A stretch of DNA of 64,000 nt from Frankia sp. AiPa1. Lineage in GTDB: Bacteria; Actinomycetota; Actinomycetes; Frankiales; Frankiaceae. Below the pieces are notes generated by a model. It was given only the letters and a program-made list of their open reading frames with translations, had not been told where the DNA came from and ran no database searches. Location of the stretch: contig NZ_JALKFZ020000183.1 in the NCBI RefSeq assembly GCF_023243075.1, positions 1 through 64,000 of the forward strand. Direction: 5' to 3'. The number at the start of each line of letters is the position of its first letter. Position 1 is the first letter of the stretch. Both the position numbers and the translations under genes were made by a program. Below are positions 8,030-16,634 of the stretch, piece after piece.

Positions 8030-8126
8030 CCTCCCCACGCGCGCATGACCGCGATCGGGTGTGCGGGTCGCCGACGGCTGTCCTGGCCGGCCTCTCAGCC
8101 CACGTCCGCAGGCTCCCCGGAGCTGC
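8030..8126 (-). promoter_or_regulatory. TPP riboswitch (THI element) directly overlapping the thiG ribosome-binding site
   Basis: Read on the minus strand, the consensus blocks occur in order: CGGGGAGCC (8119-8111), GGCTGAGAGG (8100-8091), GACCC, ACCCGATC, then GGTCATGCGCGCGTGGGGA ending just before the thiG ATG. AGCC pairs with GGCT, and CGCG pairs with CGCG around GTCATG. The 5' CTCC (8122-8119) can pair with GGAG (8033-8030), which is also the Shine-Dalgarno sequence. Binding of thiamine pyrophosphate should therefore close the basal stem on the ribosome-binding site and block translation of thiG, and through coupling thiH. Confidence 0.88.
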
Positions 8127-8368
8127 CACAAGTCTAGTCGAGGCCAGGCGAGACAGCGGGGTCGATCGCCTGGCCACCCGCAATCGGGGGGAAAACGGAC
8201 GCCCACAGGACGCGGACAGCGGCCAGCTCTGGGGGCACATGCCATTCCCGGCGGCCCGACCCACCAGCAGTAATGCGGCAAATGCGCCTGGTGATGCCGC
8301 GACCGCCACGGGCAAATCGGGTGTATCAGCTCATGGCGTCCGGTAGCAACGCCGTTCAGACGCGATCG

Positions 8369-8374
8369 TAAACT
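8369..8374 (+). promoter_or_regulatory. Putative -10 hexamer for a leaderless kinase transcript
   Basis: TAAACT ends seven bases before the GTG start codon at 8382, and no Shine-Dalgarno sequence is present. This spacing is that of actinobacterial leaderless promoters (TANNNT). Between it and the riboswitch (about 8127-8368) I see no gene. Confidence 0.5.
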
Positions 8375-8381
8375 AGCTCTC

Positions 8382-10724
8382 GTGGATGCCACCGTCGCCG
8401 ACCCTGTAATCGGTCGACTTCTCGACGGCCGCTACACGGCGCAGGAGCGCATCGCCGTCGGCGGAATGGCGACGGTCTACGTCGCCCACGACAACCGGCT
8501 CGACCGCCTGGTCGCGCTCAAGGTCATGCATCCCAACCTCAACCACGACCCCGAGTTCGTCAGCCGGTTCCACCGCGAGGCCCGGGCCGTCGCCCGGCTG
8601 AACACCCCGCGGGTCGTATCCGTGCTCGACCAGGGCGCCGATCACGGCCCCACCGGGTTGGTCAACTATCTGGTGATGGAGCTGGTGCGCGGCCGCTCGC
8701 TGCGCCAGCACCTCGGCACCCGCGGGCCACTGCCCGTGACCGAGGCCGTCGAGATCATCGAGCCGGTGTTCGAGGCCCTCGCCTTCGCGCACGACACAAA
8801 GATCATCCATCGCGACATCAAGCCCGAGAACATCCTGCTCGGCGACGACGGCCAGGTGAAGGTCGCCGATTTCGGCCTGGCCCGTCCGCTCGGCCAGCCC
8901 TCCCAGGCGCTGTCCGACGGTGTGGTCATGGGCACGGTCGGCTACCTCGCCCCCGAGCAGGTCACCGATGGCACGGCCGACACCCGCAGCGACGTCTACG
9001 CCGCGGGCGTGATGCTGTTCGAGATGCTGACCGGCCAGCTACCCCACAGTGGGGCAACGCCGATGTCCATGGCCTACCAGTCCGTCCACGGCGACGTGCC
9101 CGCACCCTCCACCGTGGTCCGCGGGATCCCGCCGGAGCTGGACGCACTCGTGCTGCGGGCGACCGCCCGCGACCCGGACCGCCGCCCCTCCGACGGCGCG
9201 ACTCTGCTCGACGAACTGCTGCGCATCGAGCCCTTCCTGCCCGCGCACCAGGAGTACTCCACCGGTTTCACCGGCGAGGTCCAGCGGATCGGCCTGATGT
9301 CCCCAGCCCCCACCTTCGCCGCCGGGCCCGGCGGCGATCCGCGCGGCGTGGCCGGGTCCAGCCACCAATACCCCCCGGGGAACACCGACACCGCCGCCAT
9401 GGATCACGCTGCCGAGGGGCTGAATCCTCCGCGGCAGGGCGGCGCGGCATCCAACCTGATCTTCGACACCCCCGGTTCCGACGCCACCAGGCTGGACGTC
9501 CCGGGGCACGACGCCACCCGGGTCGAGAATCCTGCCCACGACTGGACCAGGTTCGAGGGGCCGATAGCGGAGCCCGGTCATTCTGGTGCTGGGCATACCG
9601 GCGGCGGCGGCGACCGTACGCGGCTTGGTCACGCCGCTCTGTCACCGGCCGGGGTGGGGACCCGCGGTCCGGGCGACTCCAGCGACGCGGCGCTGGCCGC
9701 GGGCCATCCGGGCGTGCCGCGCACCCGGCGGCGGGCGGCGGCGGGCAGCCCCGGCTGGCGCCGCCACCTGCCCTGGGCCGTCGGAGTGGCGGCGGTCGCG
9801 CTGTTGCTACTCGGCGCTCTCGTCCTGCACGCGCTGTCCGGGACCAAGCCCGAGGCCCCGCTGCTGACCGGGCTCAGCAAGACCGACGCCGAGACCACGC
9901 TGCGGGACGCCGGCCTGAAATGGTCCTATCTCGATCCGGTGAGCAGCGCTACGGTGCCGGCGGGCAGCATCGCCACGCAGGATCCGACGGACGGCACGCG
10001 GATCAGCAAGGGTGACACGGTCACGCTGCGGCTGAGCTCGGGGCCGGCGACCGTCCACGTCCCGGACCTGGCCAACCTCACCCAGGAGCAGGCCGCCGCG
10101 CGGCTGACCGCGGTGGGCCTCGTCATGGGCGGTCTGAGCAACCAGGCCAACGACACCATCCCGGCCGGCCACGTGATCTCCACGAACCCGGCGGTCAACT
10201 CGACCGTGCAGCCACGCAGCAACGTCGTGCTCGTCATGTCCACCGGCCCGGACGCCAAGCAGATGCCGGCAGACATCATCGGAAAGCCGTACGACGCCGC
10301 GAAGGCGGAGATCGATTCGCTCGGCATCAGTGGCGTCGCCGTGCAGCGCGCGGTGGTCGTGACCGACAGCAGCGCACCCGACACCGTCGTCGGCTCGGAC
10401 CCGCAGGTGGGGCAGCCGATCGCACCCAACAGCAAGGTCACCCTGACCGTCGCCACCCCTTCCGACGACTCCAACAAAGGCGGCGATGACGGCGGCGATG
10501 ACGGCGGCGACGGCAGTGGCGTGCAGGTCACGGTGCCCCGCCTGGTAGGTGCCAGCTATCACGACGCGGACAACGCGTTGAGCCAGCTGGGCCTGAAGAT
10601 CGCTCGCAACGGCCTGTTCGGCTCGAACAACGACCGTGTGGTCGCCCAGTCACCCCGGGCAGGCTCCAAGATCGAAAGAGGGAGTACAGTACGGGTCAAC
10701 ACTGTGTGGTCGTGGGGTAACTAA
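8382..10724 (+). CDS. pknL: Transmembrane Ser/Thr protein kinase with four PASTA domains (PknL/PknB type)
   Basis: 780 residues. The kinase domain (about 10-275) has VGGMATVY, the ATP lysine in VALKVMH, the catalytic HRDIKPENILL, DFGLAR and LAPEQ. It is followed by a disordered Gly/Pro/His-rich linker with DATR/HDATRVENP repeats, a basic segment, and one membrane helix (WAVGVAAVALLLLGALVLHAL, about 465-487). Four extracellular PASTA repeats follow, each ending in a valine-rich strand plus Gly/Ser. The third and fourth are separated by an Asp/Gly linker encoded by GGCGATGAC repeats. PASTA domains sense peptidoglycan or lipid II. By position and context (Rv2175c-like gene, aroG) it corresponds to mycobacterial PknL, although PknL itself lacks PASTA domains as I recall. 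The symbol is therefore tentative. Confidence 0.92.
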   Translation: MDATVADPVIGRLLDGRYTAQERIAVGGMATVYVAHDNRLDRLVALKVMHPNLNHDPEFVSRFHREARAVARLNTPRVVSVLDQGADHGPTGLVNYLVMELVRGRSLRQHLGTRGPLPVTEAVEIIEPVFEALAFAHDTKIIHRDIKPENILLGDDGQVKVADFGLARPLGQPSQALSDGVVMGTVGYLAPEQVTDGTADTRSDVYAAGVMLFEMLTGQLPHSGATPMSMAYQSVHGDVPAPSTVVRGIPPELDALVLRATARDPDRRPSDGATLLDELLRIEPFLPAHQEYSTGFTGEVQRIGLMSPAPTFAAGPGGDPRGVAGSSHQYPPGNTDTAAMDHAAEGLNPPRQGGAASNLIFDTPGSDATRLDVPGHDATRVENPAHDWTRFEGPIAEPGHSGAGHTGGGGDRTRLGHAALSPAGVGTRGPGDSSDAALAAGHPGVPRTRRRAAAGSPGWRRHLPWAVGVAAVALLLLGALVLHALSGTKPEAPLLTGLSKTDAETTLRDAGLKWSYLDPVSSATVPAGSIATQDPTDGTRISKGDTVTLRLSSGPATVHVPDLANLTQEQAAARLTAVGLVMGGLSNQANDTIPAGHVISTNPAVNSTVQPRSNVVLVMSTGPDAKQMPADIIGKPYDAAKAEIDSLGISGVAVQRAVVVTDSSAPDTVVGSDPQVGQPIAPNSKVTLTVATPSDDSNKGGDDGGDDGGDGSGVQVTVPRLVGASYHDADNALSQLGLKIARNGLFGSNNDRVVAQSPRAGSKIERGSTVRVNTVWSWGN

Positions 10725-10880
10725 AAGCCAGGCGGGGGTGTCGGGTTGCGGAGACGCGGCCGACCCGACGTCGGCAGGTCCGAGCGGGCTCGGGACGGCG
10801 GGCTCGGGACGGCGGGCGCAGGCAGCCAGCCGTCTCGAGCCCAGCAGCACCGGCGTCCTGATCGGCCCCGGGGAGAGGAC

Positions 10881-13307
10881 GTGAGGGCAGTACGTGGGCG
10901 CGACCGGGAACCCGACGGGGAGATGCCGCCCGCGGACCGTGACACCCGCGGCCGCCGCTGGTACCCACGCCGTCCCCGCACCGCCTGCCTCCCTGCCCGC
11001 GGCTCCCTCGACGCCTGCGCCCCCAGCCCGCTCACCGGCCGCAGGCTCATCGTCCAGCGACTTACCAGCCGACGACTTGCCAGCCGCCAGCTCACGGGCC
11101 GCCGCTTCCTCGGCCACCGTCCGGTCGGCCGGGCAGCCGCCGATCACCTCGCTGCCGTGCTGGACGGCAGCATCCCGGCGTCCGGGCCGCAGGAGACCCG
11201 GATCCTCGCTCTGGTCGACACCGCCCGGGACCTGCCCCGTCCACAGTTGGACCCGGCCAGCCGCGAGGCGATGCGCGCCCAACTGCTCGCCGCCCTCGCC
11301 AATGTGGCTCTCGCCGACCCCATCCCGACAGGTCAGGCCCCCGTTCCCGGGGCAGGCAGCACGTCTCACCCACGCCTCGTCGGGCCGCGGGACCGCCCGC
11401 CGTACGCCGGGGTTCGGCATCCCCGTTCCTACTGGTCACGACGCCCACGAGCCGGGCGCCATCCGATTGCCGTGCCCCGCGTCGCCCGCGCGCTGCTGGC
11501 CGCCGGGCTGAGCGTCACAGTCGCGGTGATCGCGCTCGCGCTGAGCGCGCGCGACGCCCTGCCGGGTGAACCGCTCTACAGCGTCAAACGGCGAGTCGAG
11601 AACCTCCAGGTGTCCCTGGAACGGGACCCGGTCGCCCGCGCCAAGACCCGCCTGGACGTCGCGGGCGTCCGGATGTCCGAACTTCGCTCGATCACCGGCG
11701 GCGGGCCGCCAGGGCGGGCGGACGGCCAGAGCGCCACACCCGGCCACCGCCGCACCCGAAGCGCCGGCCCGAACCCGACGCCAGGCCCCGGCTCATCAGC
11801 GACGAGCGGCCGGCCGGCCGCCGCCGATGAGGGCACGATTCCGCCCGGCGGCCTGCCGGCCGCCCTGTCGGCCCGCCCGCGACCGCGATCGGCGCCGCCT
11901 GCATCGGTGCCCTTCCTGCCGGTGCCGTTCCCCTCGGCCCCGCGTCGCTCGGCGCCACCCCCATCGGCGCCGGTCGACGCGATGGCGACCGCCGGCCCGC
12001 CGGGCCCGCTCCGCCTCCCGTCGCCGACGGGCATCTCGGCCGCGCCCCTCACGCCACCGCCATCAGCATCGCCACCACCGGCGGCGCCACCGCCAGCGCC
12101 CGAATCTCCGGCCTCCGCGCTGCCCGCGGGCGCCGGGCATCGGGCATCAGCGGAGCGCCCACCGGATGCCACCACGGTCAACAACCTGCTCTGGGCCTGG
12201 TGCACGCAGGCCCACGCGGCCTCCCAGGTACTGCTTGCCCGGGCGGACGCCGGCAATCTCGATGCCTGGCGGACCATGGCGTCCTTCACCGCCAGCCAGG
12301 CGAGAAGCCTCTCCTCGATCCTGATCGAGCTGCCTCCCGGCACGAAGGGTGCCGCCCGGGCGGCACTCGGTCTCATCTCCGAGTTCCGCCGGGAGCTGGG
12401 GCCGAACCCGCCGGACAGCGTGCGGACGCACGATGGTCACTCCCATACCGGGCGCAGCGCCCCCGACCATTCCCTCCTCGGCTCCGGCCCGGCCTCGCCC
12501 GGCCACCACACCACGCCCGACCTCGATGCGCCCGACCTCGATGCGCCCGCCCGCGGCGGGCCCGCGGACAGCCTTCCGTCCGGACCACCGACCCCGGCCC
12601 CGTCGGCCTCGGCTCCGTCGATCGCGGCGCCCTCGGCTCTGGCCGTGCCGGCTTCGAGCCGGCCACCCGTGCCGGGGTCGGGCGGCGGGGCGGCCACCGC
12701 GAACCCGTCGGCCCCGGCCAGCCAGACCGCCACGGCCCCGCCATCCGCCACCGCCGGAGCGCCTACCGGCGATGCACCGGGCGTGGATGCGTCACGGGCC
12801 ACCGGACCGTCCTCGGTCGGCAGGCCATCGGCCCCGGCGGGATCGGCGCGGGCCGCCGGCACGCCCGCCAAAACCGTGACGCCGCCGACCGGCACAGCCC
12901 GCTCAGCGGCGGACAGCCCGGCCCGCGCCGCGGCGACCGCCGGCCCGTCAGCCACGGACGGCACCAGTTCGGCACCCGCATCAACCGCCACGCCCGGTAG
13001 CGACCCCGCGACGGCTCCCCCCATGAGCGCCGCACCCACGGCGAGCCCGACACCCACCGCACACCCGGCGCGTACAGCGAGCACGGAACTCGCAGCGAGT
13101 GACACACCTGTGACTGGCGCGACGGAGGCGGCTGCCGCCTCGAGCCCGCCGGCCACGAACCTCGCGGCCGGCGTAGCCGACACGACCCGCATCACCGGCG
13201 CCACCGACGCGGGGGCCGAGCCCACCGGAACTCAGGCAGCGATGACATCCAGCCCGACGGACGCCCCCGAGTCAGGACAGCGCGACGGGACTGGGCCGGG
13301 CCGCTGA
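10881..13307 (+). CDS. DUF5667-containing membrane protein with long disordered tail
   Basis: 808 residues from a GTG at 10881 preceded by GGGGAGAGG. The conserved part is short. A membrane helix (ALLAAGLSVTVAVIALALSA) is followed by RDALPGEPLYSVKRRVENLQV and a helical KTRLDVAGVRMSEL, the DUF5667 signature of actinobacterial membrane proteins often linked to sigma-factor systems. A second helical segment (NNLLWAWCTQAHAASQVLL to LGLISEFRREL) lies near the middle. The remaining ~500 residues are Pro/Ala/Ser/Thr-rich, consistent with an exported, cell-wall-spanning or possibly glycosylated stalk. An earlier TTG at 10746 keeps the frame open but lacks a ribosome-binding site. The function is unknown. 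Confidence 0.75.
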   Translation: MRAVRGRDREPDGEMPPADRDTRGRRWYPRRPRTACLPARGSLDACAPSPLTGRRLIVQRLTSRRLASRQLTGRRFLGHRPVGRAAADHLAAVLDGSIPASGPQETRILALVDTARDLPRPQLDPASREAMRAQLLAALANVALADPIPTGQAPVPGAGSTSHPRLVGPRDRPPYAGVRHPRSYWSRRPRAGRHPIAVPRVARALLAAGLSVTVAVIALALSARDALPGEPLYSVKRRVENLQVSLERDPVARAKTRLDVAGVRMSELRSITGGGPPGRADGQSATPGHRRTRSAGPNPTPGPGSSATSGRPAAADEGTIPPGGLPAALSARPRPRSAPPASVPFLPVPFPSAPRRSAPPPSAPVDAMATAGPPGPLRLPSPTGISAAPLTPPPSASPPPAAPPPAPESPASALPAGAGHRASAERPPDATTVNNLLWAWCTQAHAASQVLLARADAGNLDAWRTMASFTASQARSLSSILIELPPGTKGAARAALGLISEFRRELGPNPPDSVRTHDGHSHTGRSAPDHSLLGSGPASPGHHTTPDLDAPDLDAPARGGPADSLPSGPPTPAPSASAPSIAAPSALAVPASSRPPVPGSGGGAATANPSAPASQTATAPPSATAGAPTGDAPGVDASRATGPSSVGRPSAPAGSARAAGTPAKTVTPPTGTARSAADSPARAAATAGPSATDGTSSAPASTATPGSDPATAPPMSAAPTASPTPTAHPARTASTELAASDTPVTGATEAAAASSPPATNLAAGVADTTRITGATDAGAEPTGTQAAMTSSPTDAPESGQRDGTGPGR

Positions 13308-13318
13308 TCCGGCGCTTC

Positions 13319-13354
13319 GTGCCGCCGCCACGGGCGCACCCGTGGCGGCGGCAC
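13319..13354. terminator. Bidirectional hairpin terminator between DUF5667 gene and aroG
   Basis: A perfect 16-base inverted repeat (13319-13334 and 13339-13354; arm GTGCCGCCGCCACGGG) encloses a four-base CGCA loop. It fills the 50-base gap between two convergent genes ending at 13307 and 13358. There is no T tract, as is common for terminators in very GC-rich actinomycetes. Confidence 0.85.
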
Positions 13355-13357
13355 GGC

Positions 13358-14746
13358 TCAGCTGGCGAAGCGTGGTGCCGACGCGGCCGGGCCGGTGAGC
13401 GCGGCGGCCCGCTCGCCGCGGGCATGCTGCAGCATCTCGGCCACGAGGAAGGCCAGTTCCAGCGCCTGGCTGGTGTTGAGCCGCGGGTCGCAGGCCGTCT
13501 CGTACCGGCCACCGAGGTCATCCTCGCCGATCAGCTCGGCGCCGCCGAGGCACTCGGTGACGTTCTCACCGGTCAGCTCGATGTGCAGGCCGCCGGGGTG
13601 GGTGCCCAGAGCCTTGTGCACCTCGAAGAAACCGAAGACCTCGTCGAGCACGTCGTCGAAGTGGCGGGTCTTCACCCCGCCGACGTCGCGGGTGTTGCCG
13701 TGCATCGGGTCGCAGGACCAGACCACCGGCGGGCCCGAGGCGTTCACCTTCTCGATGATGGGCGGCAGCGCGTCGCGGACCCGGCCGACGCCCATCCGGG
13801 AGATCAGGGTGAGGCGGCCGGGGATGTGCCGCGGGTTGAGCCGCACGGCGAGCTCGAGCACCTCGTCGGGGCTGGCCTTCGGGCCGATCTTGCAGGCGAT
13901 CGGGTTGCCTACCCGGGAGAGCAGATCGACATGGGCGCCGTCGAGGTCGCGGGTCCGCTCGCCGATCCAGATCATGTGGGCGGACAGATCGTAGGGGTCG
14001 CCGGTGGCGTCCTCCACCCGGGTCAGGGCACGCTCGTACTCGAGCAGGAGGCCCTCGTGGCTGGTGAACAGCTCCACGCCGGTGAGCGCCGCGGTGCGGT
14101 CCAGGTCGATGCCGCAGGCGGCCATGAACGCGAGCGCCCGGTCGATGTTGGTGGCCATCACCTCGTAGCGGCGGCCCGCGGCCGAGTCGCGCACGAAGGC
14201 CTTGTTCCACTCGTGGACCTTCGAGAGGTCGGCGAAGCCACCGGTGGCGAACGCGCGCACCAGGTTCAGCGCGACCGCGCTCTGGTGGTACGACTGGACC
14301 ATCCGCATCGGGTCCGGCCGGCGGGCGGCGGCGGTGGCCGCGATGTCGTTGACGGCGTCCCCCCGGTAGGACGGCAGGCCGGTGCTCGACTCGATGTCCG
14401 CCGAGCGGGGCTTGGCGTACTGGCCGGCGATGCGGGCGACCTTCACCACCGGCGTGCTCGCGCCGTAGGTGAGCACCACCGCCATCTGCAGCAGGGTCTT
14501 CACCTTGTCGCGGATCTTGTTGGCCGTGTTCGCGGCGAACGTCTCGGCGCAGTCCCCGCCCTGGAGCAGAAATGCCTCGCCCCGGGCGACCATCGCCAGG
14601 CGGTCGGTCAGCGACCGGACCTCCGGCGCTGTGACCAGCGGCGGGAGGCCCGCAAGCTGGCTTGCGGCGGCCCGCAGCTCCACCGGATCGGGCCACGACG
14701 GCTGCTGCTTGGCCGGAAGGGTCCGCCAGACGTCCAAAGCGCTCAC
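13358..14746 (-). CDS. aroG: Class II 3-deoxy-7-phosphoheptulonate (DAHP) synthase
   Basis: 462 residues, the normal length for plant-type (class II) DAHP synthase. It condenses phosphoenolpyruvate and erythrose 4-phosphate in the first step of the shikimate pathway. Typical stretches are LLQGGDCAETF (metal cysteine), RIAGQYAKPRS, SYRGDAVND, TSHEGLLLEYE, WIGERTR, GNPIACKIGPK, LISRMGVG, WSCDPMHGNTR, GGLHIELTGENVTEC and CDPRLN near the end. The start is GTG at 14746, with no ribosome-binding site and TACCCT eight bases upstream, so the transcript may be leaderless. It corresponds to Rv2178c of M. tuberculosis. It ends four bases from a strong terminator hairpin. Confidence 0.95.
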   Translation of the reverse strand: MSALDVWRTLPAKQQPSWPDPVELRAAASQLAGLPPLVTAPEVRSLTDRLAMVARGEAFLLQGGDCAETFAANTANKIRDKVKTLLQMAVVLTYGASTPVVKVARIAGQYAKPRSADIESSTGLPSYRGDAVNDIAATAAARRPDPMRMVQSYHQSAVALNLVRAFATGGFADLSKVHEWNKAFVRDSAAGRRYEVMATNIDRALAFMAACGIDLDRTAALTGVELFTSHEGLLLEYERALTRVEDATGDPYDLSAHMIWIGERTRDLDGAHVDLLSRVGNPIACKIGPKASPDEVLELAVRLNPRHIPGRLTLISRMGVGRVRDALPPIIEKVNASGPPVVWSCDPMHGNTRDVGGVKTRHFDDVLDEVFGFFEVHKALGTHPGGLHIELTGENVTECLGGAELIGEDDLGGRYETACDPRLNTSQALELAFLVAEMLQHARGERAAALTGPAASAPRFAS

Positions 14747-14915
14747 GAGTCACCAGGGTACGGGCGGCGGACACGTGAGCACACCAGCACTCCCGATGTT
14801 TTGGCGGATGTCGCACCTCCGACTTCACATACCTCGCATACCCGTTCGCCACATTCCCCTGTCCCGCGGCGACTGGCCGCCCGCGCCGCCGGCCGTCCCG
14901 CCCACACCAGCGAGG

Positions 14916-15941
<1,026 letters not shown>

Positions 15942-15971
15942 CGCGCCCTCCCCACCTCGCTCATATCGCGG

Positions 15972-15994
15972 CCACAACGCCCATCGTGTTGTGG
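15972..15994. promoter_or_regulatory. Inverted repeat upstream of pfkA
   Basis: CCACAAC and GTTGTGG form a perfect seven-base inverted repeat with a nine-base spacer, 31 bases upstream of the pfkA start codon. It could be an operator or a 5'-leader hairpin. The rest of the 161-base gap up to 16102 shows nothing recognisable. Confidence 0.4.
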
Positions 15995-16102
15995 TCACGC
16001 CGGCGGTGCACGGATGTGCCCGCGCGCGCCGGAGGCAGCCTAACGGCAGTCGGGCAAACACAGAGCGCCATGTATTCACCAGGCGTGGCGAGATAATTAC
16101 AT

Positions 16103-16630
16103 TCAAGCTCGGGATGAGGACCTGGCGGTGGACGGCCGCAGCGGGGCGAGGACCTCCCAGCGGGCAAGGTTGTGCAGCGCGTCGGCGAGGGCGTCGTGGG
16201 CGTTGGCGGGCGGCGGCGGAAGCGGCGGACGGCCAAGCTCCTCCCACAGCTGGCGCAGGTCCCGGGTGAACCGGGGCATCCGGGACGGCAGATCCGTCAT
16301 CGTCCCGAAGAGCTGGCAGAGGGCGACATGGTCGTACGCGCCGTACCAGGCCCAGAGCTCAGGTGCGCCGTCGCCGGTGAGCAGCTCGACGAGGTCATCC
16401 CGGATCCGGGCCCGGGACCGCCAGGCCGGATCCGCAGGCGGCGGAAGCTGGTCGAGCACGTGGCGACGGACCCAGGGCACCGCGAAGGCGGGGTCGAACT
16501 CGGTCGACACGGCGTAGTAGCGCCGCTCGCCATCCTCGCTGACGATGCCGATGCTGACCAGGTCCAGCCAGAGATAGCCGGCCTCGCGCCGCTCGATGAA
16601 CTCGGTGTCGTAGAAGAAACGGGTCGCCAC
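16103..16630 (-). CDS. 3'-5' exoribonuclease (Rv2179c family)
   Basis: 175 residues of the DEDD/RNase T fold. The first acidic motif is FFYDTEFIE near the N-terminus. The second acidic residue sits in WAWYGAYDHVALCQLFG, and the last motif is ANAHDALADALHNL. The length and motifs match M. tuberculosis Rv2179c, a 3'-5' exoribonuclease of the RNase T superfamily in the same neighbourhood. The GTG at 16630 has GGAGGAG eight bases upstream and lies five bases after the stop codon of the preceding GH5-like gene, so it is probably in the same operon. It probably trims RNA 3' ends. The natural substrate is unknown. Confidence 0.88.
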   Translation of the reverse strand: MATRFFYDTEFIERREAGYLWLDLVSIGIVSEDGERRYYAVSTEFDPAFAVPWVRRHVLDQLPPPADPAWRSRARIRDDLVELLTGDGAPELWAWYGAYDHVALCQLFGTMTDLPSRMPRFTRDLRQLWEELGRPPLPPPPANAHDALADALHNLARWEVLAPLRPSTARSSSRA

Positions 16631-16634
16631 CGGC

